From: an uncultured SAR86 cluster bacterium
Lineage (GTDB): Bacteria; Pseudomonadota; Gammaproteobacteria; Magnimaribacterales; D2472
DNA length: 64,000 nt
NCBI GenBank assembly: GCA_902605165.1
Contig: CACLBJ010000004.1
Location: 1-64,000, forward strand
Direction: 5' to 3'
Shown one piece after another: positions 9,448 to 20,472 of the stretch. Position 1 is the stretch's first letter. Each line of letters begins with the position of its first letter. The notes below the pieces were generated by a model that was not told the origin of the DNA, did no database searches, and was given only the letters and a program-made list of their open reading frames with translations. Made by a program: the position numbers and the translations under genes.

Positions 9448-10294
9448 AAAAACTTTCTTTTCCCATAGTTGATTTGAATCTTCTGTGTTGCCATAAATAT
9501 TCTGATGGCTTCTCTCTAATTCTAGCCTCGACATGTGAAGAGATATCTTGAATCATCGATTTTGAATCTGAGATTTTTATCTCTTCAACAGAAAGAATTA
9601 GTTTGTCTGATTCATAGTATGAATTTAAAAATAAAACCTTGCATTTAGTTGCATCTACAATTTTGATAGGAGCATTTGTAGTAGCTGTTTTAATACCAAA
9701 AAAATCTATATTCGAACTATTCTTCAAGCCATAATCTTGATCAATGGCATAAAGAACAGTTTTATTTTTCTTGAGCCATTTAATGAATGTAATTGGTGAA
9801 TTTTTATCAGCGAGAGCATTAAGCCCTTTCAATCTTCCCATGCTTTGTACTTTCTGCATGAAGGCTGAGTTATGCACTCTTTCTACCCCGTAAAGCTCAC
9901 AATGCATTCCGAGTATTCTTGAGTCCAGTTCTAAGTGATGAGAGTGTTTAAAAATTAGAAGGTTGCCCTTAGTTGCAGTAAGCTTATTTAAACCAAATAT
10001 TTCATATTTAATTAAAGAATTTATCTTTGAATCATTCCAAAACCACGCTTTACCTGTATCAAATATTCCATGAACCATCGACTTGAGATTTTTATTAAAA
10101 AGATTTCTTTTTTCTTGCTCATTCAAGTTAGGAAACGCAGCATCAATATTTTTTCTACTGAAAATATTTCTTTTAAGATTAGGGTTTTTTAAAAGGGTGA
10201 ATAAAATATTTGCTAAAACATTTTGAAAGTTTATTGGGAAAGCAACAATTAGCTTCCAAAAAAATATGACTATCTTTTGATTGATAAATTTCAT
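9437..10294 (-). CDS. lpxL: LpxL/HtrB-family lipid A late acyltransferase
   Basis: A 285-residue inner-membrane acyltransferase with an N-terminal hydrophobic segment (about 8-35). The catalytic HX4D motif is HHLELD (His119 to Asp124), followed by a YAIDQDYG box, and the C-terminus has the characteristic PSEYLWQHRRFK. The family adds secondary acyl chains to Kdo-lipid A. The divergent neighbour is waaA (Kdo transferase), which makes its usual substrate. Which acyl position is served (LpxL or LpxM type) cannot be read, so the symbol is a family-level call. Confidence 0.8.
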   Translation of the reverse strand: MKFINQKIVIFFWKLIVAFPINFQNVLANILFTLLKNPNLKRNIFSRKNIDAAFPNLNEQEKRNLFNKNLKSMVHGIFDTGKAWFWNDSKINSLIKYEIFGLNKLTATKGNLLIFKHSHHLELDSRILGMHCELYGVERVHNSAFMQKVQSMGRLKGLNALADKNSPITFIKWLKKNKTVLYAIDQDYGLKNSSNIDFFGIKTATTNAPIKIVDATKCKVLFLNSYYESDKLILSVEEIKISDSKSMIQDISSHVEARIREKPSEYLWQHRRFKSTMGKESFYER

Positions 10295-10314
10295 TTAAAT
10301 CCTGTTACGCAGTT

Positions 10315-10322
10315 ATTATACT
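10315..10322. promoter_or_regulatory. Overlapping divergent -10 elements between lpxL and waaA
   Basis: The 45-bp spacer holds TATAAT on the minus strand (10315-10320) and TATACT on the plus strand (10317-10322) sharing one TATA. A TTTAAA at 10294-10299 lies 17 bp upstream of the plus-strand -10. Predicted leaders are short, roughly 11 nt for waaA and 14 nt for lpxL. This would link lipid A acylation and Kdo transfer. Sequence inference only. Confidence 0.4.
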
Positions 10323-10339
10323 AACCAGAGTAATAAACT

Positions 10340-11584
10340 ATGCTTATCTTTATCTATAATCTCATTTTTCTTGTTTTAACCCCAATATTTATTACCAGGA
10401 TCTTTTTCAAAGCAATTGGAGATTCAAGTTATATAAGGAATCTAAATAATAGGTTTGGTTTCTTATCAACTTCTATGGAGCCTGGTCTTGAATCAATATG
10501 GTTTCACTCAGTAAGTTTAGGAGAAGTAATTTCTTCGAGTGATCTAGTTAGAAAGCTTTCAAAGGATCATAAAGTCATTCTTACTACAACAACTGGAACA
10601 GGATTTAAAAAAGCAAATCAACTTTTTTTTGATAATAAGCGAGTTGATATTGCATATGCACCATGGGATTTTTATTTTTTTACTTTGCTCTTTCTAAATA
10701 AAGTGCAACCTAAGGCAGCTATCTTCTTTGAGACAGAAATTTGGCCAAACTCTATTCATTTATGCAAGGCAATGGAGATACCATCTATTGTTTGCAATGG
10801 AAGATTATCTAAAAAGAGTTTTAAAAAATATATGAAGCTTAATATCTTTTTTAAAAAAGTCTTCTCTAATCTTGATCTTGTTATGGCTCAAGGAGATAAA
10901 GATAAGAATTACTACCACCAGCTTGGCTGCAAAAATATTCACGTCACTGGCTCAGTTAAGTTTGATCAAGGATTTGATTTAAGCAAGTTAGAATCACTTA
11001 GTTTTAAGAAGTTTTTAGAGCATCCATATTTTCTCGCTGCTTCCACCCATGAAGGAGAGGATAAAATTATTTTGGACTCTTTTAACTTGATAAAAAAAGA
11101 TTTTCCATCAGTTAGATTAGTTGTTGTTCCTCGCCATCCTGAGCGGGCAAATAAAATTAAAGCCCTTTTCCTTAAAATGGGATCAAAGTCAATATATGAA
11201 AATGAAGAGGAGATTTCAGCGGATATTTTAATAGTTAAATCGCTTGGAATTCTTCCTGCTTTATATGCAGACGCTCAGCTAGCCTTTGTTGGAGGAAGCT
11301 TAGTAAATAGAGGAGGCCATAATATAATTGAGCCTGCAATAGCACAGTGCCCATTTATATTGGGAGAAAACTATTTTAATTTTAAAAGTATTGTTGAATC
11401 TTTTATCAGTGCTAAGGCAACACACATTGTAAAAACACCATTGGACATATTTGAACTTTTTTGCAAAACCTATAAGAATCAAGATGACTTTAGAGAAGGT
11501 ATGATTCGAAATGCAAATACAGTTGTTGAAAAGAATATTGGAGCAACCATGCGCCAACTTTCATTGATCAGAGCTAGTTATTAA
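10340..11584 (+). CDS. waaA: 3-deoxy-D-manno-octulosonic acid (Kdo) transferase
   Basis: GT-B membrane-associated transferase of 414 residues that attaches Kdo to lipid IVA. It has an N-terminal anchor (about 1-20), the WFHSVSLGEV motif, ETEIWPN, and the donor-site signature GGSLVNRGGHNIIEPA. Length and order match WaaA/KdtA. The ATG at 10340 lies just downstream of the shared divergent promoter. miaA follows after one base, so the two are cotranscribed. kdsD at 55.9 kb supplies the Kdo pathway. Confidence 0.95.
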   Translation: MLIFIYNLIFLVLTPIFITRIFFKAIGDSSYIRNLNNRFGFLSTSMEPGLESIWFHSVSLGEVISSSDLVRKLSKDHKVILTTTTGTGFKKANQLFFDNKRVDIAYAPWDFYFFTLLFLNKVQPKAAIFFETEIWPNSIHLCKAMEIPSIVCNGRLSKKSFKKYMKLNIFFKKVFSNLDLVMAQGDKDKNYYHQLGCKNIHVTGSVKFDQGFDLSKLESLSFKKFLEHPYFLAASTHEGEDKIILDSFNLIKKDFPSVRLVVVPRHPERANKIKALFLKMGSKSIYENEEEISADILIVKSLGILPALYADAQLAFVGGSLVNRGGHNIIEPAIAQCPFILGENYFNFKSIVESFISAKATHIVKTPLDIFELFCKTYKNQDDFREGMIRNANTVVEKNIGATMRQLSLIRASY

Positions 11585-11585
11585 A

Positions 11586-12524
11586 TTGCAGAACAGCAAG
11601 ATTAAAAAGAAAATAATTACCCTGATTGGACCAACTGCATGCAATAAAACTTCAACCGCAGTCCATTTAATTAAAAAATTTCAAATTTCAATCATAGGTG
11701 TAGACTCAGTTCAAATTTATAAAAGATTTAATATTGGATCTGCTAAGCCTCCGCAAGAAATCCTTGGAAAATACGAACATCACTTAGTAGATAGCGCTGA
11801 CCCAGAAAATATTTTTTCAGTAAAGGATTTTTACGATCAGGCCCATAGACTTGTCATACAAGCGCACTCAAATAATAGGATTCCTATGCTTGTTGGCGGA
11901 ACAATGATGTACTTCAATGCCTTATTTAAAGGATTAAATGATATACCAGAAGGAAATGAAGCTATCAGGAACGAGCTTCAACAAGAGCTTGATACCAGGG
12001 GGGTGGATAAGCTATTTAATGATTTAAAAAAAATAGACCCAGAATCAGCTAAAACTATCAAAGAAAATGATAAACAGAGAATAATTAGAGCTTTAGAGGT
12101 TTTCAAAATATCAGGTAAGAGGATTTCTGATTTCAAGAAAGAAACTACAGAGAATATCTTTGAAGAATTTGATTTTATAAATATAGGTATTTTTCCAAGT
12201 GATAGAGAGATTCTTCAAGCAAGGATACGAGAAAGAATAGTAGAAATGATCAACATGGGTCTAATTAAAGAAGCTCAAGAAATAATTAAATTAAAAAATA
12301 TCCCAAAAAATCATCCAGCTTTAAATTCAATTAATTACAAAGAGGCAATTCAAGTAATTAATGGAGAATTAGATGCCAGTGAGCTTGAAGAGAAATGCGT
12401 CATCTCCACAAGACAATTGGTAAAAAGACAGATTACTTGGATGAGAAGTTTTAATTTCTCAAAAACTTTTGATATTAATTCAGCTGTTGAAATTGAAAAA
12501 TACTTAGAAGAGCAAATTTTTTAA
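11586..12524 (+). CDS. miaA: tRNA dimethylallyltransferase MiaA
   Basis: It adds a dimethylallyl group to A37 of tRNAs reading UNN codons. The 312 residues carry GVDSVQIYKRFNIGSAKP, the GGTMMYFNALF motif, NDKQRIIRALEV and the C-terminal TRQLVKRQITWMR. The P-loop is GPTACNKT (15-22), with Asn20 replacing the near-invariant glycine of GPTASGKT. The start is TTG at 11586, one base after the waaA stop. In relatives hfq and hflX usually follow miaA; here hflK follows after 63 bp. Confidence 0.93.
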   Translation: MQNSKIKKKIITLIGPTACNKTSTAVHLIKKFQISIIGVDSVQIYKRFNIGSAKPPQEILGKYEHHLVDSADPENIFSVKDFYDQAHRLVIQAHSNNRIPMLVGGTMMYFNALFKGLNDIPEGNEAIRNELQQELDTRGVDKLFNDLKKIDPESAKTIKENDKQRIIRALEVFKISGKRISDFKKETTENIFEEFDFINIGIFPSDREILQARIRERIVEMINMGLIKEAQEIIKLKNIPKNHPALNSINYKEAIQVINGELDASELEEKCVISTRQLVKRQITWMRSFNFSKTFDINSAVEIEKYLEEQIF

Positions 12525-12574
12525 AATAATTTGTTTAATTATCTTCTTTCATCCATATATTAATGTTAAACATA

Positions 12575-12580
12575 TATAAT
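12575..12580 (+). promoter_or_regulatory. Putative -10 box upstream of hflK
   Basis: A perfect TATAAT eight bases before the hflK ATG region, in the 63-bp miaA-hflK spacer. No good -35 is visible 17 bp upstream (TCCATA). If used, the transcript would begin at or within a few bases of the ATG at 12588. Otherwise hflK would depend on readthrough from waaA-miaA. Confidence 0.3.
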
Positions 12581-12587
12581 AAGCATT

Positions 12588-13628
12588 ATGAATTGGGATA
12601 ATCAGGATAACAAAGACCCTTGGGGCAACCGCTCCAATGGAAATGATCAAGATTTTGATGATCTTCTAAAGAGATTTTCTTCCATCTTAGGCGGTAAGTC
12701 TGGAGGAGGAAAAGGCTCTTCATCAGGTGGCGGATTTAATTTTTCACCAAGTAGATTTCTTGGGTACGGATTTTTTATATTTGCAGTTGTGTATCTATCT
12801 GCATCCATCTATACAGTTCAGCCTGGGGAAAGGGTAGTTATATTAAGACTTGGTGAGTACCATAAAGAGACAACAGAAGGTCTTAACTTTATGTTATTTG
12901 GAATAGATCAAAGATTTAAAGAAGATGTAGCCCTTACAAGAAGATATTCCCAAACAGCAAATATGCTTACTCAAGACGAGAATTTAGTTGATGTTACAGT
13001 TTCAGTTCAATACAGAATAAGTAATATCAAAGACTTCGTACTCAATGTTAGAGATCCAGAAGCAAGTCTCAGAAAGGCTACGGAGAGTGCATTGAGATTT
13101 GTTGTTGGTGACAATTCACTAGAACAAACTCTTACAGTTGGAAGAGAAAAGATCGCTCAGGATGTCGGTGATAGGCTTCAAGAATATTTAGATATTTATG
13201 AAGCTGGATTAATTGTGCAGCAAGTTAACATTGAAAAAACTGATCCGCCTGTTGCTGTGAAAGCTGCTTTCGATGATGTGGTTGCTGCCAGAGAAGATAA
13301 AATTAGGCTTCAAAATGAGGCTGAAAGATATGCTCTTACAATTGTTCCTGAAGCAAGAGGTCAGGCTGAGGCAACTATCAAAGCTGCGGAAGCATATAAA
13401 GAACAAGTAACTCTTACAGCTGAAGGTGAAGCTGTAAGGTTCAATGAAGTTTATGAAGAGTATAAAAAGAATCCTGAAGTAGTCAGAAAAAGAATTCATC
13501 TCGATGCTATGAAAAAAGTTTATTCAGATTCAACAAAAATAATGATTGACGTAAATGATGGAAGCAACATTACACTTCTTCCTTTAGGTGATATTTTGCA
13601 ACAAACACAGGATGAGGATGAGGATTAA
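12588..13628 (+). CDS. hflK: FtsH protease modulator HflK
   Basis: SPFH/prohibitin-family membrane protein of 346 residues. The N-terminus is Gly/Asn/Ser-rich (about 1-52) and cytoplasmic, one membrane segment follows (about 57-75), then the SPFH domain beginning YTVQPGERVVILRLGEY and a long helical region. With HflC it forms the cage around FtsH and modulates membrane-protein turnover. hflC starts 2 bp after the stop. The neighbours miaA and purA match the conserved operon. Confidence 0.95.
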   Translation: MNWDNQDNKDPWGNRSNGNDQDFDDLLKRFSSILGGKSGGGKGSSSGGGFNFSPSRFLGYGFFIFAVVYLSASIYTVQPGERVVILRLGEYHKETTEGLNFMLFGIDQRFKEDVALTRRYSQTANMLTQDENLVDVTVSVQYRISNIKDFVLNVRDPEASLRKATESALRFVVGDNSLEQTLTVGREKIAQDVGDRLQEYLDIYEAGLIVQQVNIEKTDPPVAVKAAFDDVVAAREDKIRLQNEAERYALTIVPEARGQAEATIKAAEAYKEQVTLTAEGEAVRFNEVYEEYKKNPEVVRKRIHLDAMKKVYSDSTKIMIDVNDGSNITLLPLGDILQQTQDEDED

Positions 13629-13630
13629 GT

Positions 13631-16100
<2,470 letters not shown>

Positions 16101-16123
<23 letters not shown>

Positions 16124-16526
16124 TAATTAGAGCTATCAATGCATTGGTATTGTTTGTTGTTGTTGTGATGTATCTTTTCTCAAGCTGATCTTTGTTATCT
16201 GCACAAATTACGCCATTTATGATTGAAATATCAGGGTAATCCAGAGCTAGCTGTCCCAATGATCTAAAAGTTTCATTGCTAACTAAATCATAATGAGATG
16301 TCTCTCCTCTAATGACAATTCCTACAGCAAGAATTCCTTTGGTTTTGGAAGTAATTTTTGATTTGGCTAAGGCTGGAATTTCCAGTGATCCAGGAGCTTT
16401 AAAAGATCTAATCATGCAATCCTCAGATTCCAATCTTTCCAAAGCCGCATCTGTCATCTCACTAATATAATCTTTATACCAGCTGGTATAGATAATTAAG
16501 ATTTCATTATTTTTAGTCATTTTCAA
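16101..16526 (-). CDS. ribH: 6,7-dimethyl-8-ribityllumazine synthase
   Basis: It condenses 5-amino-6-ribitylaminouracil with dihydroxybutanone phosphate, the penultimate riboflavin step. The 141 residues show APGSLEIPALA and GIVIRGETSHYDLVSNE with the catalytic His at about 78, and INGVICADNKDQ. It overlaps ribB by 14 bp if the first ATG (16526) is used, or 8 bp from the ATG at 16520; either start is plausible. Confidence 0.95.
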
Positions 16527-17583
16527 AACCTACTATTTCAATGTTAAATCCAGAAATATTGTTATATTGGGTTGGGGTACCTAAAACTTTGATTTTTGTT
16601 AGCCCTAGGTCTCTTAAAATCTGAGACCCAGCTCCAATAACTCGCCTGCTTTTTTTAGTTAGCTCTTTACCTTCAAGCAAAGAGAGCCAATAACTACTAG
16701 CATCTCTATGATTTATTAAAACAAACACACCAGCCTCTGATTTTGATATCTTTTCTAGGGAATTCCTAACAGACCATTTCTTTCCAAGATCATTAATAGC
16801 TAATGTATCTTGTAAAACGCTTTGTGTTTGAACTCTGACTAATGGAGCATCTACATTTTGTATATCACCTTTCGATAAGGAAAAATGGAAATTTTTTTCT
16901 AGCATATCTTCCCAAATCCTTAACTCAAATTCTCCAAAGTCTGTTTTAACAGATCTTTTTTCAACCTCCTTTACTGTTGCTTCAGTTGTCAGCCTAAAAT
17001 CAATTAAATCAGCAATAGTGCCAATCTTTAAATTATGTTTTTTAGCGAATTCAAAAAGATCATCCCTTCTTGCCATTGAGCCATCATCATTCATGATTTC
17101 ACATATAACGCCTGATGGAGAATATCCTGCAAGCTGTGCAAGATCGCAAGAAGCTTCGGTATGGCCAGCCCTTGCTAGAACACCACCATCCATTGCTTGC
17201 AGCGGAAAAACATGGCCAGGTTGAGCGATGTCTTTTTTAGTTGCATCTGTTTTAACAGCTGCAAGAATAGTTGTTGCTCTATCTTGGGCAGAAATTCCTG
17301 TAGTAATGCCTTCTTTTGCTTCTATGGAGACAGTGAAAGCAGTTTTATTGTTAGATTCATTAGAATCAGTCATTTGTTTTAGACCCAGAACAGAGCACTT
17401 TTCCTTGGTAAGAGTTAGACAAATTAAGCCCCTTCCATGCTTTGCCATAAAGTTTACAATATCTGAATCAACTTTATCTGCTGCACAAACTAGGTCACCC
17501 TCATTCTCTCTATCTTCATCATCGACGATAATGACCATTTTCCCTTCTTTTAGGTCATCAATGATTTCTTTTGTTGTATTCAT
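16513..17583 (-). CDS. ribB: 3,4-dihydroxy-2-butanone 4-phosphate synthase fused to a degenerate GTP cyclohydrolase II-like domain
   Basis: The N-terminal RibB domain (about 1-205) is intact: VDDEDRENEGDLV, FMAKHGRGLICL, TGISAQDRATTI and RAGHTEASCDLA. The C-terminal domain (about 210-356) keeps the RibA backbone (PLVRVQTQS, RRVIGAGSQILRDLG) but has no cysteine at all, so the zinc triad of GTP cyclohydrolase II is gone, and the GTP-binding signature is eroded. This matches the RibBX type described in proteobacteria. A separate ribA should exist elsewhere. It overlaps ribD by 4 bp. Confidence 0.93.
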   Translation of the reverse strand: MNTTKEIIDDLKEGKMVIIVDDEDRENEGDLVCAADKVDSDIVNFMAKHGRGLICLTLTKEKCSVLGLKQMTDSNESNNKTAFTVSIEAKEGITTGISAQDRATTILAAVKTDATKKDIAQPGHVFPLQAMDGGVLARAGHTEASCDLAQLAGYSPSGVICEIMNDDGSMARRDDLFEFAKKHNLKIGTIADLIDFRLTTEATVKEVEKRSVKTDFGEFELRIWEDMLEKNFHFSLSKGDIQNVDAPLVRVQTQSVLQDTLAINDLGKKWSVRNSLEKISKSEAGVFVLINHRDASSYWLSLLEGKELTKKSRRVIGAGSQILRDLGLTKIKVLGTPTQYNNISGFNIEIVGFEND

Positions 17584-18584
17584 GATCTTTTTAAATAAGT
17601 TTCTTTACTGTCGCCATTAATTTTAAGAGAGGATTTTAAATCAAAACCCAAGCTTTCTATAGTTTTATTTTCAAACCAAGAAACTCCTTCATCTCCTAAT
17701 GTAATATTAGACTTATATATAATTATTTCATCAACTAAACACTTATCCAGAAAGGCATTTACCAAATTTGGACCTGCTTCAACTAAAATCGAATTTATTT
17801 CTGTATTTGATAACTCTGCAATTACTTTATTTAAATCAGATGAGCGATTAATTATTACATCCCCACTTTTGAAGAAATTTGAATCTTTATTAATTTCTTG
17901 AGAGGTTAAAAGTATCTTTTGAGGCTGATTAACTTCGAAATCAACTCTGGCATTCATCCTAGGATTATCATTTCTGAGTGTATTGCCGCCAGTAAGGATT
18001 GCATCAAACTCTGCTCTTACAATTTGCACATCTTCTCTTGATTCTTCAGAGGTGATCCAAGTAAATGTATTATCTTTTCTGTGAGACATTCCATCTGCGG
18101 AGGAAGCAATCTTAACTGCTATGAAGGGTCTGTTATAAGTATTTTTGAAAAAGAAATGTTTATTAAGCTTAATTAATTCCTCTTCAAAAAAACCAGATAA
18201 GACCTCAATACCATTATCCTCCAATTGCTTAATACCAGATCCCGAAACCTTTGGGTTTGGATCTTTGATGCCGATGACAACCTTCCTAATACCAGACTTA
18301 ATTATTGCATCTGTACAAGGTCCAGTTTTCCCATGATGACAGCAAGGTTCAAGCGTGCAGTACAAAGTGAGCTGTCTTAATTCTGCTTCGGAAATATTAT
18401 TATTATTATGCAGATCCTCAAGCGCATTTATTTCTGCATGATTGGAGCCATATTTCATATGATGCCCCTCTGCAATTACTTCATTATCTTTAACTATAAC
18501 GCAACCAACCATAGGATTAGGTTTAGTTAAATATTTTCCTTTATGGGCAAGATCAATAGCCCTTTTTAAAAAAATTTCATGCAT
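17580..18584 (-). CDS. ribD: Bifunctional pyrimidine deaminase/reductase RibD
   Basis: The 334 residues comprise an N-terminal cytidine-deaminase-like domain with zinc ligands in HAE (His49) and PCCHHGKTGPC (Cys81, Cys90), and a C-terminal reductase domain with AVKIASSADGM, ILTGGNTLRNDNP and VEAGPNLVNAFL. It performs steps 2 and 3 of riboflavin synthesis. It shares one base with the nrdR stop and overlaps ribB. The riboflavin synthase gene ribE/ribC, often found after ribD, is absent from this operon. Confidence 0.96.
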   Translation of the reverse strand: MHEIFLKRAIDLAHKGKYLTKPNPMVGCVIVKDNEVIAEGHHMKYGSNHAEINALEDLHNNNNISEAELRQLTLYCTLEPCCHHGKTGPCTDAIIKSGIRKVVIGIKDPNPKVSGSGIKQLEDNGIEVLSGFFEEELIKLNKHFFFKNTYNRPFIAVKIASSADGMSHRKDNTFTWITSEESREDVQIVRAEFDAILTGGNTLRNDNPRMNARVDFEVNQPQKILLTSQEINKDSNFFKSGDVIINRSSDLNKVIAELSNTEINSILVEAGPNLVNAFLDKCLVDEIIIYKSNITLGDEGVSWFENKTIESLGFDLKSSLKINGDSKETYLKRS

Positions 18585-19060
18585 TATTTCTTTTTAGACT
18601 TTTTCTTATCTTCTTTACTTAGTGACTTTATTTCATCTGAAAAATCATTGATATCTTGGAAATCTCTATAAACAGAAGCAAATCTGACATATGCAACTTG
18701 ATCAACATCTTTGAGGGCATTCATCATAATTTCTCCTATTTTTTCAGAGTGAATCTCTCTTTCTCCAAGCACTCTTATGTCACTTAAGATCTTTGAAAAG
18801 AGGGCATCTGTTTTTTCAGAAGAAAGAGGTCTTTTCTCTAAAGCCCTTAGCATCCCTTTTTTCAGTTTTGATCCATTAAACTCTTGTCGCTTACCATCAT
18901 TCTTAATAATTTTTGGAAGCGCAAGGTCAGCAATCTCAAATGTAGTAAATCTTGCATTACATACATCGCATTTTCTTCTTCTTCTTATTTGAGAACCATC
19001 TGCAAATATTCTTGAATCAATAACTTTTGTATCTTCTGCTTGGCAAAAAGGGCAATACAT
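18584..19060 (-). CDS. nrdR: Transcriptional repressor NrdR
   Basis: Zinc-ribbon and ATP-cone regulator of ribonucleotide reductase genes, 158 residues. Zinc ligands are Cys3, Cys6, Cys31 and Cys34 in [13 protein letters not shown] and RRRRKCDVC. The ATP cone begins at about residue 48 (LPKIIKNDGKRQEF). The gene starts within the glyA stop (TAATG) and runs into ribD with a one-base overlap, forming the standard glyA-nrdR-ribD linkage. The C-terminus is a lysine-rich tail. Confidence 0.97.
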   Translation of the reverse strand: MYCPFCQAEDTKVIDSRIFADGSQIRRRRKCDVCNARFTTFEIADLALPKIIKNDGKRQEFNGSKLKKGMLRALEKRPLSSEKTDALFSKILSDIRVLGEREIHSEKIGEIMMNALKDVDQVAYVRFASVYRDFQDINDFSDEIKSLSKEDKKKSKKK

Positions 19061-20355
19061 TACTTATAAACCGGGAACTCTTTGCATAAAGACAAAGCTT
19101 TATTTTTAATTTCCTCAATTTTTTGCTCATTATCTAAATCAAGGACTATATCGCAGATCCAGTTTGAAATTTGAATAATTTCATCCTCCTTAAAGCCTCT
19201 TGTTGTAACTGCAGGTGTTCCAAGCCTTATTCCTGATGTGACAAATGGAGACTGTGGATCATTAGGAACAGTATTCTTGTTAACTGTGATATTAGCTAAA
19301 CCAAGCTTATATTCAGAATCTTTTCCTGTTATCCCTTTATTTCTCAGGTCGACAAGTATCATATGATTTTCAGTACCACCTTTTACTATATCGACTCCTC
19401 TTCCAATAATAGTCTTCGCCATAGTTTTAGCATTACTAATAACTTGAGACATATAAGTTTTAAATTCAGGTTCAAGAGCTTCTTTAAAACAAACTGCTTT
19501 TGCTGCAACAACATGCATCAAAGGACCTCCTTGTGAGCCAGGGAAAACTGCAGAGTTTAATTTTTTTTGTATTTCCTCATTTTCTTTTGCAAGAATAATC
19601 CCAGATCTTGGTCCTCTTAACGTTTTATGTGTTGTGGATGTCACGACATCTGCAAATGGAACTGGAGAAGGATACATTCCTGCTGCAACAAGTCCAGATA
19701 TATGTGCCATATCTACTAAGAAATAAGCATTAACCTCATCTGCTATTTCTCTAAACTTACTCCAATCAACTAAACCCGAGAAAGCAGAAAAACCAGCGAT
19801 TATAAGTTTTGGATTATGCTTTTTTGCTAAATCGCGAACTTGATCATAATCAATGTCATGTGTTTCAGAATTTAGTCCGTATTGAAAAGACTTATAGTTT
19901 CTTCCTGAAAAATTTACTTTTGATCCATGAGTGAGATGTCCTCCATGATCGAGACTCATTCCAAGGATTGTGTCATTTGGTTCAAGTAATGCTAAATATG
20001 CGGCAGCATTTGCAGATGAACCAGAATGAGGCTGCACATTTGCATAATCTGCACTAAAAAGTTCTTTAGCTCTATCTATTGCTAATTTTTCAGCAATATC
20101 AACAAACTCACAACCTCCATAATATCTTTTGTCAGGATACCCCTCAGCATACTTATTTGTTAATACTGAACCTTGAGCTTGTAAGACTCTTTCGCTTGCA
20201 TAATTTTCTGAGGCTATGAGTTCAATATGCTCTTCTTGTCTGACCATTTCCTTTTGGAAGGATTCCCAAAGCTCAGCATCATAAAGTTCTATATCTTTTT
20301 TGTTAGAAAAGATTGCATCAGTTTTAATATTAGATTTCTTATCAAGCAAAGACAT
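19060..20355 (-). CDS. glyA: Serine hydroxymethyltransferase
   Basis: PLP enzyme converting serine and tetrahydrofolate to glycine and methylene-THF. Lys244 in [12 protein letters not shown] is the PLP lysine; [31 protein letters not shown] and FPGSQGGPL are typical. The 431 residues include about 15 extra at the N-terminus compared with E. coli. The ATG at 20355 has a strong AAGGAGA site 10 bases upstream, the best Shine-Dalgarno I saw in the window. A foldable leader precedes it (20379-20444). Confidence 0.97.
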   Translation of the reverse strand: MSLLDKKSNIKTDAIFSNKKDIELYDAELWESFQKEMVRQEEHIELIASENYASERVLQAQGSVLTNKYAEGYPDKRYYGGCEFVDIAEKLAIDRAKELFSADYANVQPHSGSSANAAAYLALLEPNDTILGMSLDHGGHLTHGSKVNFSGRNYKSFQYGLNSETHDIDYDQVRDLAKKHNPKLIIAGFSAFSGLVDWSKFREIADEVNAYFLVDMAHISGLVAAGMYPSPVPFADVVTSTTHKTLRGPRSGIILAKENEEIQKKLNSAVFPGSQGGPLMHVVAAKAVCFKEALEPEFKTYMSQVISNAKTMAKTIIGRGVDIVKGGTENHMILVDLRNKGITGKDSEYKLGLANITVNKNTVPNDPQSPFVTSGIRLGTPAVTTRGFKEDEIIQISNWICDIVLDLDNEQKIEEIKNKALSLCKEFPVYK

Positions 20356-20365
20356 TATTTAAATT

Positions 20366-20372
20366 TCTCCTT
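20366..20372 (-). promoter_or_regulatory. Strong ribosome binding site of glyA
   Basis: The minus strand reads AAGGAGA, near-perfect complementarity to the 16S tail, about 10 bases before the glyA ATG. Most genes in this window lack such a site. It lies only a few bases downstream of the foldable leader element, so RNA folding there could affect its access. Confidence 0.7.
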
Positions 20373-20378
20373 AATTAC

Positions 20379-20444
20379 GGGTAACTGATGCAATGCTTTA
20401 TGACATATGTTCATTCATAATCAAAGCATCAAGCTTTGTTACCG
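20379..20444 (-). promoter_or_regulatory. Structured leader of glyA, candidate cis-regulatory RNA
   Basis: Read on the minus strand, a long-range stem GGTAAC/GTTACC (20438-20443 with 20380-20385) encloses a hairpin built from GATGCT, a 4-nt TTGA bulge and TTATGA, pairing with TCATAA, AGCAT and GCATC. A competing local hairpin CAAAGC-TTGAT-GCTTTG uses the same bases. Mutually exclusive folds just upstream of a strong ribosome site are a riboswitch-like layout. I do not recognise the glycine, THF or SAM riboswitch consensus. It could instead be an operator region. Confidence 0.4.
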
Positions 20445-20472
20445 CATGTAATTATTATATATTTTAAATGAA

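Noticed and set aside
9448-9534. Longer N-terminus for the second methyltransferase
   Set aside because: It would overlap lpxL by 98 bp, and the extra 29 residues do not resemble the family; ATG 9447 gives a normal start.
17228-17620. Open frame of 130 codons on the plus strand
   Set aside because: Complement of the intact RibB domain; no start context or family resemblance.
20379-20444. Glycine, THF or SAM riboswitch
   Set aside because: The conserved bases I know for these classes are not visible, so I kept it as an unclassified structured leader.
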